From Zerene cesonia (Eukaryota > Arthropoda > Insecta > Lepidoptera > Pieridae): a DNA stretch of 64,000 bases. Made by a program: the position numbers and the translations under genes. A model generated the notes under the pieces. It ran no database searches. It was not told where the DNA came from and saw only the letters and a program-made list of their open reading frames with translations. Below are positions 22,062-37,000 of the stretch, piece by piece (position 1 is the first letter of the stretch; each line of letters opens with the position of its first letter). The stretch is taken from assembly GCF_012273895.1 (NCBI RefSeq), contig NC_052119.1, positions 4,473,990 through 4,537,989 of the forward strand, written 5' to 3'.

Positions 22062-25000
22062 CTACGCGTGAGCGAGCTGCTGCCGGCACGCCACGGCGGC
22101 CACCAGCGCGGCGCCGCGCCCGCTGCCGTCCTCTGACAACATGAGGTCGAACTGGAAACAAAACGTACCAGTTACAGTTATATAGTAATAGTTTATCGAG
22201 TTAAAACAAATTTTTATTACTTTAAAATAGATTAAAAAAATCATAAATAACACACTCTTGTCACAGGTTCTTAAAGTTAAAAGTTGAGATACGAACATGA
22301 ATTCATTGGATCCCGCATTAGGCAATGCCTGTCCTAGTGTTATAACAAATATTAATATTAGAGACTTCTTTGGACTGGGTATCTTGAACTTAGATATTAC
22401 CTAGTGTAAGACTTGTTTTGTTTGGCAGGAAAAATGGCACTTCAAACGTTTCTTATAAGTAGGTACACAAATTCAAATTTAAGCTCGCGTTATTAAATAT
22501 TAATTAATGAATGTAACCTCTATCGCTCATATTCGACATTAATCGAAATGAACTACAAGGTTATTATCTTGTTTTAACAGGTTTCTTTATTCCACAAGGT
22601 CGATTACAAATTGTTATATTTTAAACGAATAGGTACTCTAATAATATTAGGTAGTCTCTTTTATTACTAATAAGAAAAAGACACGAAGTCGGGAAATTAT
22701 TCGCATTCGACTATTAGAAGTAGATTAAGGTTAACAAGACCCTTGACACTATACAAAGGATACTAAAAAATTAATAATGACTAATCAGGATAATTGTGCT
22801 AACAGTTAGCTATCTAGAAACAGCAATTAACAAAGTAAACTTATCCACGTCAGTGGGTGTGTTCATACGTTTGTATAAAACTAGCTAGTAACTACTTACA
22901 ATATTTTTTAAACAATACATTATCTGTAATGATTTATGTTTTTTTTAAGATAAAATTGTTTACGCAAATCGTAGTGCGTTATTATTTTGGCCAGATTCAA
23001 AACAATTTTATCTAATGAACGATGAACCCATTGGCATTGACTCGACGCGACGGGGGCTCGACTGCTCCAATGTTTTATCTTAGCTTGATAAAGAATGGAC
23101 TTTAAGTCGACTATTACTTATTATTATGGTGAGATAGATTAAATGTAACTTTTATACTTTCAGGTCTAATACAATAGAGGAATGTTTTGCATGTGAAAGC
23201 AAGGTAATTGCAAGCAATAAAATACTAGGAAAGTACTTTGCTACCTTCTGTATTGTAGTGCCAACACGGAATAAGAAACTAGAAGGTAATAAAACTACTA
23301 TTCATTCTACGTAGGTTTCTAGTATTATCAAGGTATACTTTTTTGAACATCAAGCTAGGATTTACTGTTCATTTAAACTCGCAAAATTGGACAGAATTAT
23401 TTTAGTCTACGGTATTCAAATATAACGTATCCTTAATAAACTTTAATTTCTATGTAAATTATAAGCTTAAAGGTCTCGTAACCAAGCCATTAAATATTAA
23501 AAAAAAAATGTAAATTATAAATTTGACTTCTTTCACATTCTTGTGATATCCACAATATTATGTTACCGTCATATTTAAATGCGCGAGATTTATTTGTCTA
23601 CGTTTTCCTTCGCAACGAATTCCAACGACCACCCGTGTCTCCTTCAGTTATGCGGCTTGACGGAACACAGGGGTTATACGTCATCACCTACTGTCTCTAT
23701 GCACGATTTACTCGCTATAAAAAAACGGTTCTAATAAGGCCTGCTCACCGTGATCCCGGGTCGGACGAGTTGCGCGATCTTCTCGCACATGAGCGTGTGG
23801 AAGTGCGGGTGGAAGCGGTACACGGAGCCGTCAATGCCGACGGTGACCCTCGGCTCGTTCATCTTGTTGAGCAGCGTCGCGATCCCCGCCGACACGAGGT
23901 GCGCGGCGCGGCGGGACACGCGCTCGCACACGTGCCGCACCGCCGCCATGTCCACTTCCGTCGCGTGCGACAGGCCTGGAGGATTCGATATTTGTACATC
24001 ATGTAACTTAGCTGTGCCCTGTGCCCGGTGGCCCACGGTTTCACCCACGTACTGATGTACCTGATGTTGTATGCCCTAAGGCCTCCCTCAATAAATGGGC
24101 TATCTAACACTGAATGAATTTTTCAAATCGGATCAGTAGTTGCAACCAAACAAACATACAAACTCTTCAGCTTTATAACATTAGGTTAGATATCACTTAA
24201 TACGCTTGAAATCAGTTTCCGTTCGTAAGAGGTGGTGAAAATAACTCCTTGGTTCAGTGTTTTTACGTGTGTGTAGAACCTAGGGGTTCTGGGTTCGATT
24301 TTCGGGGGGTACTCACAAAAAAATTGCGTCCGTCTGGTAGGACGCAAGGTTGATCACCTGAACGAATGAAAATCGATCAGTGAAACAGGTGTAGGTATGC
24401 CCCATACCCCACGAGGGGCCACAGAACTTTTTTTTTTTTGTGAAAATAAAATTGAATTAAAAAATATCAATGAACTTTTTTCGATAGGCAAACGCTATCA
24501 TAGACGTGTTTTTAAATATTTCGTACAAATAGGTCTCATTGGGTTATCAGATCGTCGGTCGAAGGTCGACGGCCGACTGTAATACACTAGCTGTTGCCCT
24601 CGGCTTCGCTCGTATAATCAGGCTAAAATTAGCACTTGTAATACATGTCACACGTGTATCATAAAACATTATGGATCTTCTCATGGGAATGACATACTTC
24701 ATCCTAGACTTTCAGCGTTTGATCGTCTCTAAGTCTCTACTCTAACCTTCTGACCATATCCAGACATGAAAATCATACCATGAAATTGCTATGTATGAAC
24801 AGAAAGAAAGACAAACAAACAAACATTGAAAATTTTACAAATAAATCGAAATAGAATAGATACCCAATATCTAACAAATTTTGTTACCGATTGGGCTAGT
24901 ATCATGACCGGCAGACTGCTAAGCCATCCAACCAACTGTAGACAAAGTCTGTCCAGTTGTTTGATTATTATTAGCAATTAAAACCATACTGTCCTTAATA

Positions 25001-28000
25001 TGAAACGAAAGTCACCTTCAAGCAGAACTTATCTTATTATTATGATTCGCTTTATAATGCGTCCATGGTCTACTTTTTGCGGATTATATTAAGAAGGTTA
25101 AAAATATTTTCTTCCCCGTCATTTGCAACGCAAATACAGCGATCCAACTTTCATAAGTCAGTCACACTCTCATAAAGAAATCCACTTCGCGACAGCTTGA
25201 TTTTTTGCTTATATAACGCGTAAACAGAGTGCCTTGCCAAAACTACGTCAAAGTTCTACGTCACATGTATTTTTCATACAACATATTCACTACGTTTATC
25301 AAACTTATCATCATTTGCTGCTTATTATAAAATCCGCTTTATGGTTTGTGAGAGCTAATGATCAAAATTGAGGCTTCTTAGCCACATAAATGATTTTCAT
25401 TATGTAATTGATAGTCATAAATCATAATGAAATGTATTGACAAATCACTAAAATAATAATAATTATTATTAACGTATTAACGTAAAATTCCCTAGTAACA
25501 ATATATGAATTTAATGAAATAAATATGAATATAACTGATACTCGATTTAATTTAATTATTTATTAATTTAAGTTATTGCGACGTTTACGATCGTGTGTTT
25601 AATAATTTATTTACTGTAACCTTAGCTTTAGCTGTTTTATTGGTTTTTATCAATATTTATTGTTAATAATTGCTGATAACACTGAACTTTAACTGTTTCG
25701 ACTTTGCCCTTCTAGATATATTGCATAGGCAAAGCATAAACGATACTAATCAATATTTTATGCTGATTTTATGTCGACTGATACAATAGTTTACAAATCA
25801 TAAACTAAACAATGTGCTTATAATTTCTTCCGTTTTATATAACCAAATGTACATAAGTACACTAAATGCATATATTTTATTATCGCATGAATTATTTTAA
25901 TGAACATCGAGTTAAAATTTTTATAAACAGGTTTTAAAAATTAACCCAATTACGAATCTATCGATTATTAATTGTTATATAATTAAAACCGTTATGTAAA
26001 TTAAATTCTTATTAATTTATCAATTAATTTGTTTATATCCCTTATACACTTCTTTTCACTACCATATAAAAATATTTTATTCATAAAATTGGTTCCATGC
26101 ATAATTTTATTCACATATATAATTTCTCGACTGTTTAATTGTTACGTGTATTCTATTAAGAAAAATTAATCGCGCGGTACAGGATCGGTGGTTTCTGGAT
26201 TTCAAATAACAATAGTTTTCGTCAAAAGATGTCAAACTAGAGAGAGATTAAAGAATCCACTTACCCAGTTCTTCTAGGACTTCCATACAACTAGTGTAGT
26301 CTCCTGGCTTATCAGATTCAATCTCAGACACATATTTTGTATAGAAGCAACCTCTTTGGAACAACAGGTCCGATCCGCGGCCTCCGAACAGTAAGCCCAT
26401 TCGCGTAAACTTCACGAGAGCAAGACGTACCAATTCTCCCATATACATTCCTGATATCATTTTCTCTTGGCTGGAAATAAAATAACCTTACTTAGCAATT
26501 GTTACGCTTGTTTATGAGCTAGATTAATAAGAGACAAATATTTGATAGTTCCTTATCTTCGACATAGTGCGGCAAAAAAATTGCTTAAGCAGCGAGAATT
26601 TTTGCCTTCTTTGCATACAGATATTACAATAGGTTCATAAAGAGAATTAAGAATTTATAAAATTACAATTGTTATGAATGTGCATGTGCATACGCTCAAA
26701 TATGAAACATAAGTAATTTTGTTACAGTTTATTAGATATTGTTTTGTATGCAGTTATTGTTTAGGGAAAAAACCTGTATTTCCTTAAAGAGTAGCTACTT
26801 ATTATTACTTGATATATGAAATCATGAATTTAACCTATATTCTAGCGATTTATAGGTACTCTTTAATTCACGTGTCATATTTAAAATACCACTTTGTTAA
26901 TAATTTGATTTACACGTTTTATCTAATTAGGCGCTATCTTAATAATCATACGAGTATTAACAAGAATGACTAACATTAAATGTGAGTACATGTGACTCAG
27001 CTTATAGCTTGAAACTAAATCGCTGACAACAATTAATTGGAGCCTATTGAGTGAAACACGTTTTCAGAAGGTATGAACCATAATGCAATACAGCAAATCA
27101 AACCCGATATCATTGCCGTGGGAATATAATATAGCACAACACGAACAGTATTTTCCGTGCCTGAAATCTAGAAATTTCGAGAACGCCAAGGAAAAAACCT
27201 GCGTGATACAATAACATTACTACATCGAGGAAATTGCTTTACATTTTATATTGAAGCTTATCGTATTGTGTCTTAGACGTTTATATACTTACATTTGTTT
27301 GCCGGGGTTGATAGATTTAGCGTCTACCTCTCGATCAAATTCAGTTCTGACCATATCGAGGGCACCGTCGTCACCGAACGCGCCCCATTCTGTGTTTATC
27401 AAGAGTTCAGGCTTGCCGGGCTCTCCATCAAATAATTCACAATTCTCTGTCTTTTCCACATAACACGCGTTGCTGCCCGTACCTGAATTGTAGGTCTTGT
27501 TTAAATGTAATACATAATATAGTGAACGATGCAGAGACGAACATGGCAACATAACAAAAAGCTGCAATAATTTGATCTAGATATTACAATTGCAGTGTTA
27601 GTAATAAAAATTATTTGAGAAAATGAAAATTAAAACATAATGAAAATAAATTATAGCATGCTCATGCTTTTGATTCTTATGAATATATTAGTTGTTAATG
27701 ATAATGGAAAAGGGACAACAACATTTACATATGAATACGAATGTAATTATCATTACACTTCATTATTGCAATGTGGAATGAGATGGTGATTTCAAGTAAA
27801 TTTTTACAATGTGAAGGTAATAAAGCTAAGACTAACTACCGATGTCGTGAATCGAATGTATACTTATCAGTATCACATACGATACACACACATTATGTTA
27901 CATTTATCACAATAAAGCAAGCTAAACCACACGAGGTAAACCTACCGACGATGAGTCCTATTTTGCAGTTGTGGTTTTTCCACGCGCAAGACATCAATGT

Positions 28001-31000
28001 GCCCGTGGTGTCATTCAGAATAGCGCAAATATCAATCTGTACGTCCTACAAGAGTGAAAAACATGCGGTTATAGTTTTGGCCTTTCAGTCCCATATTTCA
28101 ATTTCCTGTCAGTTTTTTTATTAGGTTATTCAGTTCATATACCCATGATGTTGAGGATGATACATAGAGGCTTTCAATTTTGTTTGGATAATTTTACTTT
28201 TTATCAATATTTTTTATACTTCAACGCTATTTAACAAAAAAAAAAAAAATAACCAGTTAAAAAAAGTAAATAAATCGAAAGTTTATCTATTAAACAAAAT
28301 TATCTTTTAACAATTTGATACCGAGCAATTTCGAAAATAAAATGATTTAATAAAAAAAGCGGTAAACATGCAACCATCTGAAATCTGAATAAATAAAGAT
28401 ATTGAAAATGAGGAAATTGAGGCGCATGCAGAATCATATTTGTTTATTACTTCATTTTTGTATTTTAAATTTATTAAAATTACAAGAGTATATATATTTA
28501 GTGTAAGATATTTAGTTATTTAAAGACATTGAAAGCCCCTACAGGCTCTCATTTGTAAGTCATGCCTTATTTTCTAGCAGAGAGCTTGCATATCATCGTC
28601 AACTCACCGATTATAATTCCTATTCGGCAATGGGGTTCCTTATGTGCACACGACATAAGGGTCCCCGTTGCATCATTAAGGATGCCCATCACGGACAAAC
28701 TTAGGTCCTGTAAAATTTCATACCTCACAAATGATCGAATTTTTTTTCAAAACTTTACGGTACCAGCACGAAGTCATAAATATTTACGAATCATCAAACT
28801 GATACATATATAGTTTCAATAATTTTATACCGGTATTTATTATCAGAAAAGAAAAGTGGAACAGTTTACGATAAATTTGGTTTATGTGTATAAAAGTTAT
28901 TATCAACTCTACTCATTATTTGCATATCTATTGAGGGTCATTGTACATGCATATTTGCATTCGAAATTGAATTCTGAATTTGACTTGTAAAACAATTGAA
29001 TGTAATGATAGAATAATTCAAATGATTGCTTACCCCTCTTCTGGCGATAGCGTCTTTCAGACCTTGTACAACATCTTCACCAACGACCCCCGAACACGAA
29101 AATCCTTTCGTCCATCGTTGTAACACCCCTTTTGTTAGACCTAATTGTTTTAGCGGGAAACTGAATGTGAAACCCAAAGCTAAGCGTTCTTCATACACGT
29201 CATGCTCCTAAAATTAAAGATAACGTTCTCATTAAAATTTTATCACAGGAAATTATTGACAATGTAATTTTCCTTTATCATGATACAAACCTTCATGAAA
29301 TTAGCTAAGCATTCAGCGATGTGGTCAAATAGAGCGACACCCGTGCCAGTCATAATATGGTTTGGAATGGCATAGATTTTTGACTGCATGTCGAAGTGAT
29401 TTTCGCCGAGGTTTATAATAAGTACTCTAAAATTTGTTCCCCCTAAATCTAACGCTAGGAATTTGCCACGCTCTGTAACAAAATAAAGGAATTCTATAAT
29501 TTGTAGTCCTATATTTTGTGATCCTAAAGATATCCGTAAAGTTATTTGTAATCTTACCTTTTCCGTTCGGTAAGTCCTGTATGTACGTAATCCAACATTT
29601 GACGATGGAAGTCGCATGGGTGTCTTTTCCGAGACCTTTGAGCAGATCACTGTGGAGCCTGCTCATAATTTCTCTGATTTGTTTGTCAGACATGTGAAAT
29701 ACTTCACATTCTTCCCTAATCTGTAAAAAAGAGTTACACGTTGAAGACAAAATTCTAAAGCATCGACCGGCAATTTTATACTAATTTCATATCCCGATCA
29801 ATACAGAATTATTAAAGTACATAATTGCTAAATAAGTAGAAACTATTGATGGATATAAATATTAATTTCTTTCAGTTTAAATGAAAAGTAACATAAATTA
29901 AGAATAAATTATATTTCAAAAATATAATTGTCTAGGTCAGCATAAGGTTTACTGATATCTAATCGGTTTGGAGGCACATTAATTCGTATAGTTATACTAC
30001 ATCTTTGCATATTTCGTGAGTCTACGTTGGCTGATAGATGCATCGAGATATACATACGTACATAAATGCAATTTCTCTGAGCACGAGTAGTGACGGTAAG
30101 CTAACCGTCCATTTTATCGCGAACGAGTTTCACAAGGTCAAAGCGGTCATTACAACACTACTACTGTCGCTTATGTTACTTGCTTTCCAATATGTTTTTC
30201 ATTGAAAACAAATCGGTTTATAGAACACCACCAATGTATAAACGTTTACAAAAAATAAAAGAAGACTCACCTGAGGTAAATTATTGATTACCATACCCAT
30301 TTTGAAATTTTTAAACTATTTATTTCCTTACGATATTAAAAAAAAACCGCGTAACACTTGACGCACGACTTGCACTACCCGCAAAGATATGAGGAATACG
30401 GCTACGTCCACCGACTGTGCTTCGTTCGTACTTTGTGCAGACTACAAGCTGACGCGTTCTTTTTCATTCATGGTAATAAACTATTGTTATCTCCTTCGTG
30501 TGCGCAAATATTATACGCGGCAGAGTAGTACGGCTAGCTATAACAGCCGAATTTTAAGGCGAAAAGTAACCTATACAACTTTATATTGGTACTTTATGGC
30601 GAGTTATTTTTATATTTGTTTCAAATTCAATGCGGCATGGCCTAAATAATAAATAATTCGTTATTTCAATGAATGCTTTGGCCCTTCACATTGTTTATCT
30701 TTCTCCCTCCGACGCGGCGCGCCTCTCTCTATGCTATTCTGATTGGACAGAGCGTGGGCTCGCTTATGACGTCAGATAAATTCCCCGAGTCGTCAGACGA
30801 CGTCTTTCTACACTTGCAAATGCATTAGTATGTGTTTTGTGTAGATATAGCTGGCATTTGGCAATTAAAAACGTGTGGCTTGCTTATCCAGTATTTTAAG
30901 AATCATCAAGTTATTTTCGTAAATTTTTAAAATTAAATCCAACTAATTAATTCTAACGAAGTACTAAAATTGCTGATCAGCTATTAATTATCTCATTCGA

Positions 31001-34000
31001 ATTTTGAAAATATTGTTATTTCAGATGCCAGAGTCATGATTACCAATTTTTATCTAGGTTACCTATTTTACCACAAAAGCTATCCACTTTGGACATTATG
31101 TTTTATCATACTTACACGTACGAATTGGTATCCATAAAGAAATTTAAGAAAGTAACATTCGTTTAAAATTCTTTCCATTGCTTTTTATTATTGGTATTTA
31201 ATAAACTTTATTTATCTTTACTCCTAGCTCACAACGTTACACTAACCCATACAACTCAACAAGATACAATGACCTATGGTGCTAAAGTGAAGGTGAATCG
31301 GTAAACGACCGACATTGGATTTATATTAAATGATTTAGATATTTCTTGTTATTTACTTTATTTCACACATATAGGTCAAAACCATAAAGCTTATAGCTTA
31401 ATATATTAAGAAAAGTCGTATTAAATATTTCTATTTTATTTAGGTATTATTAAAAATCTTGATTACAATGAGAAGGAAAAATCGAAATTATTAAAATATA
31501 TAATGCAATAAAATTGTAGATAGTGAACTTAAAAACTATGATGTCTAAGGAATAAGGAAGCGGATCCAATAAGATTAAAATGCTGCTAATGACATTTATG
31601 ATTAAAAACCTGTATCATAAAGACGGAATTGAAGCGATATTATGGAAAAGCAGTTTACCTTTTCGGTGTATGTCATATTGTATGTGTACGTATCTATCCT
31701 TTTAAACAAAATTGCCTAACTCACATCAAGTTAAATAAATTAGAATTATACGACTTCATTTTCTGTAGCCTGTTAGTAATTGTTGTTATTTGACTTGATT
31801 AGTAGCGTGTTGATAATCAATAATATTGTAATAGTTGTGATAGGCTTTATGGTTGCTTCATGCATCAAGAAGGAGTGGAGTTATACAGATCATTTTTTAA
31901 TCTAATTAATAAATCTTTTATTTTAATTTGGCTTGGAAATGTTTGTTTGTATTATATGTTTATTGTTCGAACTATGCTAGTACTTACTAGCGCAGTTCCG
32001 ACAACTAAGTAGTTGGCAGCATTTCACGTTAGTCGCATGTCTTGTTTATTTTTGTGCGTCTCGTGACTTTACACACGTAATTACAATAAGGTGGGTAGTC
32101 TACAAGTACTAAGCTGTGCTATTGTCTTTTTTAATAAAAAATATATTTTAAACTGCATAAAGTTGCCGTACTAATTAAATGAAGTGTTATATAGGTAATC
32201 AATTTTATTAATTACCTAATCTATATTAGCTGGAACCTTATCATGTCCTGTAATCTTATAAAAACACTCGCTTGCTTCTAGCAATCGCACATTTCTCAAA
32301 AGCAATTAAATACTAATACCTTAGAATAAGAACTATTAATTTTTTTTTCTAAGATTTAACCATTAAATATTTTAGCATTTTATAAATGATATAGGTAGGA
32401 TAGCTAAATAACAGTACGTACTGGATACAATCACAGCACATTGAATTAAGATATATTTTTCATAAATAATAAGTAGGAAGTTAAAATCATTGAATTGTAG
32501 GCAAATATAATTTTCTTATCAGCAAGTTATCATTTTAATTACACCAATCGTCACACATCCTCAAAAAACTGTATAAAGTAGACAAGGTTATCATTAGGTA
32601 CTTCAGACGATAGCATTTAGATAAAGTACCATATCAGTTTCGAATATATGTGTGACACCACTTTTACAGTGATTCAACTCTTTTTACGATTAAATTCTGT
32701 ATCATAAACATGCGATTGTCTAAACTTTCCATTACCACTGTACTTTGCAAAGTGCACATTTCGGGTGGAATTTTACAAAAATGATAAGGCAATACATATT
32801 CAAAATAAAGCCAATTCCAGATCAATGGTAATATTTATGAGAATCATTAGCAAGTCTGTCGGTTTATACCAGATAGGAGCTAATCTAAATCGTGGTTGAC
32901 GGTTTCACACAAACGTAACGAGTGTAAAGATAAGTATAGTTAAATCTGGTTTAAACCAATATTTTTTCAACGAACTACACATTGTAATAATCAGTGGGCT
33001 TTATCTTATTAGCGTTATAACAAGATTTTTTATTGCCAGTTTAGACTTCAGAATTCGATCCCGCTAGTGACGTTTTAGTGGAACGTCATTGTTTTATATT
33101 AATTAAACAATAATTTAACGTTATAATGTTAATCAGTTTTATTACAATTTGTTACATTTATCCAAGAATTTAATATGAAGAAACATCACTACAATAAATA
33201 TGTAGATATGCAAACTTAATAAAATTCATATAACATCATGGAATGCGACAATTTATAAACTACTAGCCTAATCAGGCGGCACGTTCAAATAAATTTTAAA
33301 ATGCATGAGATCCTTTTCGTTTGAACTAGGCAAGTCAAGGACTTTCCCAAGGATCATACTGTATGACCTTGGTGATAACCTTCAAAATATAAAAGTCGCT
33401 TAACCTGAAGTTCACATCCTTGCTGTCACAAAAAGTTGTATCATTTAGCTTGCTTTGATTTTCGTCTGGTATGGCACTCGTCTGTTTACTATCGATTTTT
33501 ATTATTGTTTGAGTGTTTTTAATAACTTGTTTGTGAGGAGTTTTGGTTTTCTCAATAATCGTAATATGGAAATTAAAATAAAACATAATCAGATGTTCAA
33601 TCTTTTTTTTCAATATTCAGTTTGGACACAGCATTAGTTATCTTATTATTAGTACGTTGGTAGATATGATTTTCCTTATTAAAAATATTCCTATATTTTA
33701 ATCAAATATTCTTTAGATACTTTGCGACGCAGCTAAGTACTAACATTCCTGAACCTAAATATGTACTCTGGAATATTTTAGATGTTTAACAAATATTTGT
33801 CTCTATGTACTCACGATGTCTCGTGCTTGACGCATATCGATTTGTCTTGTCAGTCTCGCGGACTGTGATAAGAGGTGATGAACGAGGAGCGTTGGCGTCC
33901 ACAGGTTGCTGTCATAAATTCCACTGGGCACAAAGAAAAGCGATATCCGCGTTCAGGCGAATACCGGTTCGTCCACACCGTTTGATAGAGTCGTTTGTAA

Positions 34001-37000
34001 GTGAAAGGAGCGGAGCGTGCTGCGAGCGAGGGGCACTTGATAGTCGAGGGTCACCTTGAAGCGAGGCGGCTGGCGCATGTGCACCACACCCTCGGCCTCG
34101 CCGCGCCGCGCGCGCCCGCGCCCCCCTGTGACGTCACGCCCGGCCCCCGACCGCTCCTCTCCTCCGCTTGCTACATCGTATAGTGTAGGTATGTTCTCTG
34201 CTCCGCTGTTCACGTGACGCCCTTCACGCAATGCCGCTTCAAAATAACGCAATAATCGCAACGCAACACACACATTGCGAAATGTTTGGAATGTGATGAT
34301 AAAGTTCAAGAAATAATGCAACTGCTATATGAGTTAAAATGATGGATACTAAGTTGATGAAGAGATGGCATGTTGTAAATACATAGTTTCGTTCTTATTG
34401 TCATAGTTGCAAGCAACAAATATTTTTGTAATTAGCGACCTAGATGAAGTGAACATTCTACTTGATAGGTAGAGCTACACATACGTTTATTACTACCCTG
34501 TACATACAAACACTCACGGGCTAAATACGTTAAATCAAATAATACAAGTGCATCGTTTTAATATGTAACCGAGGGTAGATGCTGCAAATCAACGCGTAGC
34601 TACCAATATCCTGAACACATGTACCATTGTGCACGTTCTAGACAATGTTTGATCAATCGTTTAATTAATGTGATAATGATAAAAATGTTAAAAAGGATAT
34701 TTGAAATATCCTCATTGATTCACAGCTTTGAACTTTTTTTAATCACTTAAGCGTTGTTCCAGATACTCAAATGTACTTTAATAAACTGTACCACTATTAA
34801 CGATTTGGCAACCAATAGTGTAGTGTAACCATGCACTGTATTTTTTTAATACGCAGGTAGTTCATATAAAATATTAATATCACTTAGAGACAGAGATAGG
34901 CATATATTATTATTTATTTAATGATTAAATCTAAACTTATTATTATTATCTTCAATAGGTACGCCACACTTTTAAAATTATATAAAAATACATAAATAAG
35001 TGTAATGTACCGCAAAACTAGTGTTCCTTGTTATGATTCATAATTGGATTGTATTTTTATTATCATTTAATCCTATGGCTTCTGATATTAACGCAATCAA
35101 ATTATATATCCAGGACACATAATATAGATTAATCATCCGGGACTTTACCTCGTACAGTCATTGTTCAGTAAAGTAAATTGACAGCCCTGTAATGTGGGTG
35201 TGGCCCACAGCGACGCGACGTGCCCCCGCGCAGGTTGCTGGCATTAAAATTTCAAATGACAAGAAATACAACCTGACTTGAATGTCTGCGTGATACGAGC
35301 CACGTGTATCGTGAAATCTTTGCAGGCGTGTGTCACTATTTATTTTAGGAGCTTTATTCAGCTTGAACCTTGTACAAAGGCTCTCAACCATGAGTTACGT
35401 TTTCAGTACAGTTAAACTTTATGGATGGGTTAACATAAAGTACTATTACGTCATATTTGTTTAACAAATAATAGAGAATTTAAATTCGAAAAGATCAGCC
35501 CAAGATAGAATACCTATTGGGTTGTTTTATTCAATATATAAGTTGAGGACTGTTTTGTTCCTATCTTGTTTTTAAACACTCCATTTATTTAAAAGAGAAA
35601 AATGGGAAAACTTTTAAAATTAAGCAATCTGAAAATATTTTTCATAGCATCTCTTTATTTGGTTTCAAAGATGACTGCTCAATAACATTATCACTTCTTC
35701 GTATTTATATAATTTCCTAAAAAAAGAAAAAAAAAAATTATCATAAATCGCGTATATTATCTAACATTATGTAACGTGACTTATGTTAGTCCGTTTCTTT
35801 TTCTTCTTATTGAATGGCAGCTTCCGATTCCATTGGAAACGAATTCTGCTAGTGTCAAGTTTTATATAGATGATCAGACTTTAATGTCGTTGTGGTAATT
35901 GCTTGTAAAAAGACCCTCCGTATTAAGGAAAAATCACGAATGAGATGTTTTGTTTTCAAATGACTTGTGATACGCTCACGTGGCCCTGTATATTGTATAA
36001 CAATGAACAAACAGTAACAGACGTCAGTCCGATTAAAAATGCATAGTCATTATTATTCTTATATTTGGATTTGACAGAAAATGATTCCAATTTTGATTAA
36101 AGTGAATAAATTGCGTTATCTATTACGTAGATTTAACATTATCGTGCCCTCTAATCAAAGCTCAGTTAAAGTGTTCTTAAATGTTTACTTTATAAAGTGT
36201 ATAATTACATTGTTTAGAAACGCATGACAACTGAAGAAATTATACTTTGTATTTATATATCACTCACTGGTATTAATATGTCACTCGTTTGCATACATTG
36301 TACATATGCATGTCCTGATGTTATGAAGAAACATTCGCAAATGTAGTCGTAACTTGTGGGTTTACGTAGTTGAGCGAATTGAGTGACTAGCATTATGGTA
36401 AACTAGCTGCGCCCCGCGGTTTCACCCGCGTAAGTCCGTATCCCATAGGAATATCGGGACGAAAAGTTGCTTATATGTTATTCCAGTTGTCCAGCTGTCT
36501 ACGTACCAAATTTCATTGCAATCGGTTCAGTAGTTCTTCACATCCTTACAAACTTTCGCATTTATAATATTAGTAGGACTAATTAATGCTGACAACGCTC
36601 TGACATTTTTTCATGGACACAACGGGTTGTGGGCCTATTTACAGAGCCACAACAAGAATTAGCTAAAGCCCAAGTTGCCTCAAAAAAAGCTTGGTATTCT
36701 GGCGAAGGTGAGACCGTATTCCAAACTAAGCGATTCGACTTCACATTATTAATTCGAATCTCAAAGGTCAAGAACATGCTTCTTTGTACCAGACGAGTAA
36801 AATCTGGGAATTTTCAAGGGTAGTTTTGTTACAACCTCCTAAACCGATGTGGAGGCGTCGTTTTTAATAATATGACGTCGTAATTTTCCCTTATTGTATT
36901 TCTATGAAATGAATCGAAGAACAAAGTTGCGGGCATCAACCATGTTCAATTGAAGCAAAAATAAAAAAAAACATAGATCATGATCATAATTCATACTTGC

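Noticed and set aside
23560..24055. Plus-strand frames over hexokinase exon 8
   Set aside because: Antisense shadows of the GC-rich exon 23749-23975.
24270..24310. Possible tRNA gene (GGTTCGATT B box)
   Set aside because: No cloverleaf or anticodon arm can be folded; the match is the tRNA-derived head of a SINE.
33953..34321. 122-codon minus-strand open frame upstream of hexokinase exon 1b
   Set aside because: Crosses a CpG-rich promoter-like block, has low-complexity Gly/Arg text, stops before exon 1b and has no donor in a fitting phase. It is most likely 5' UTR or promoter DNA.
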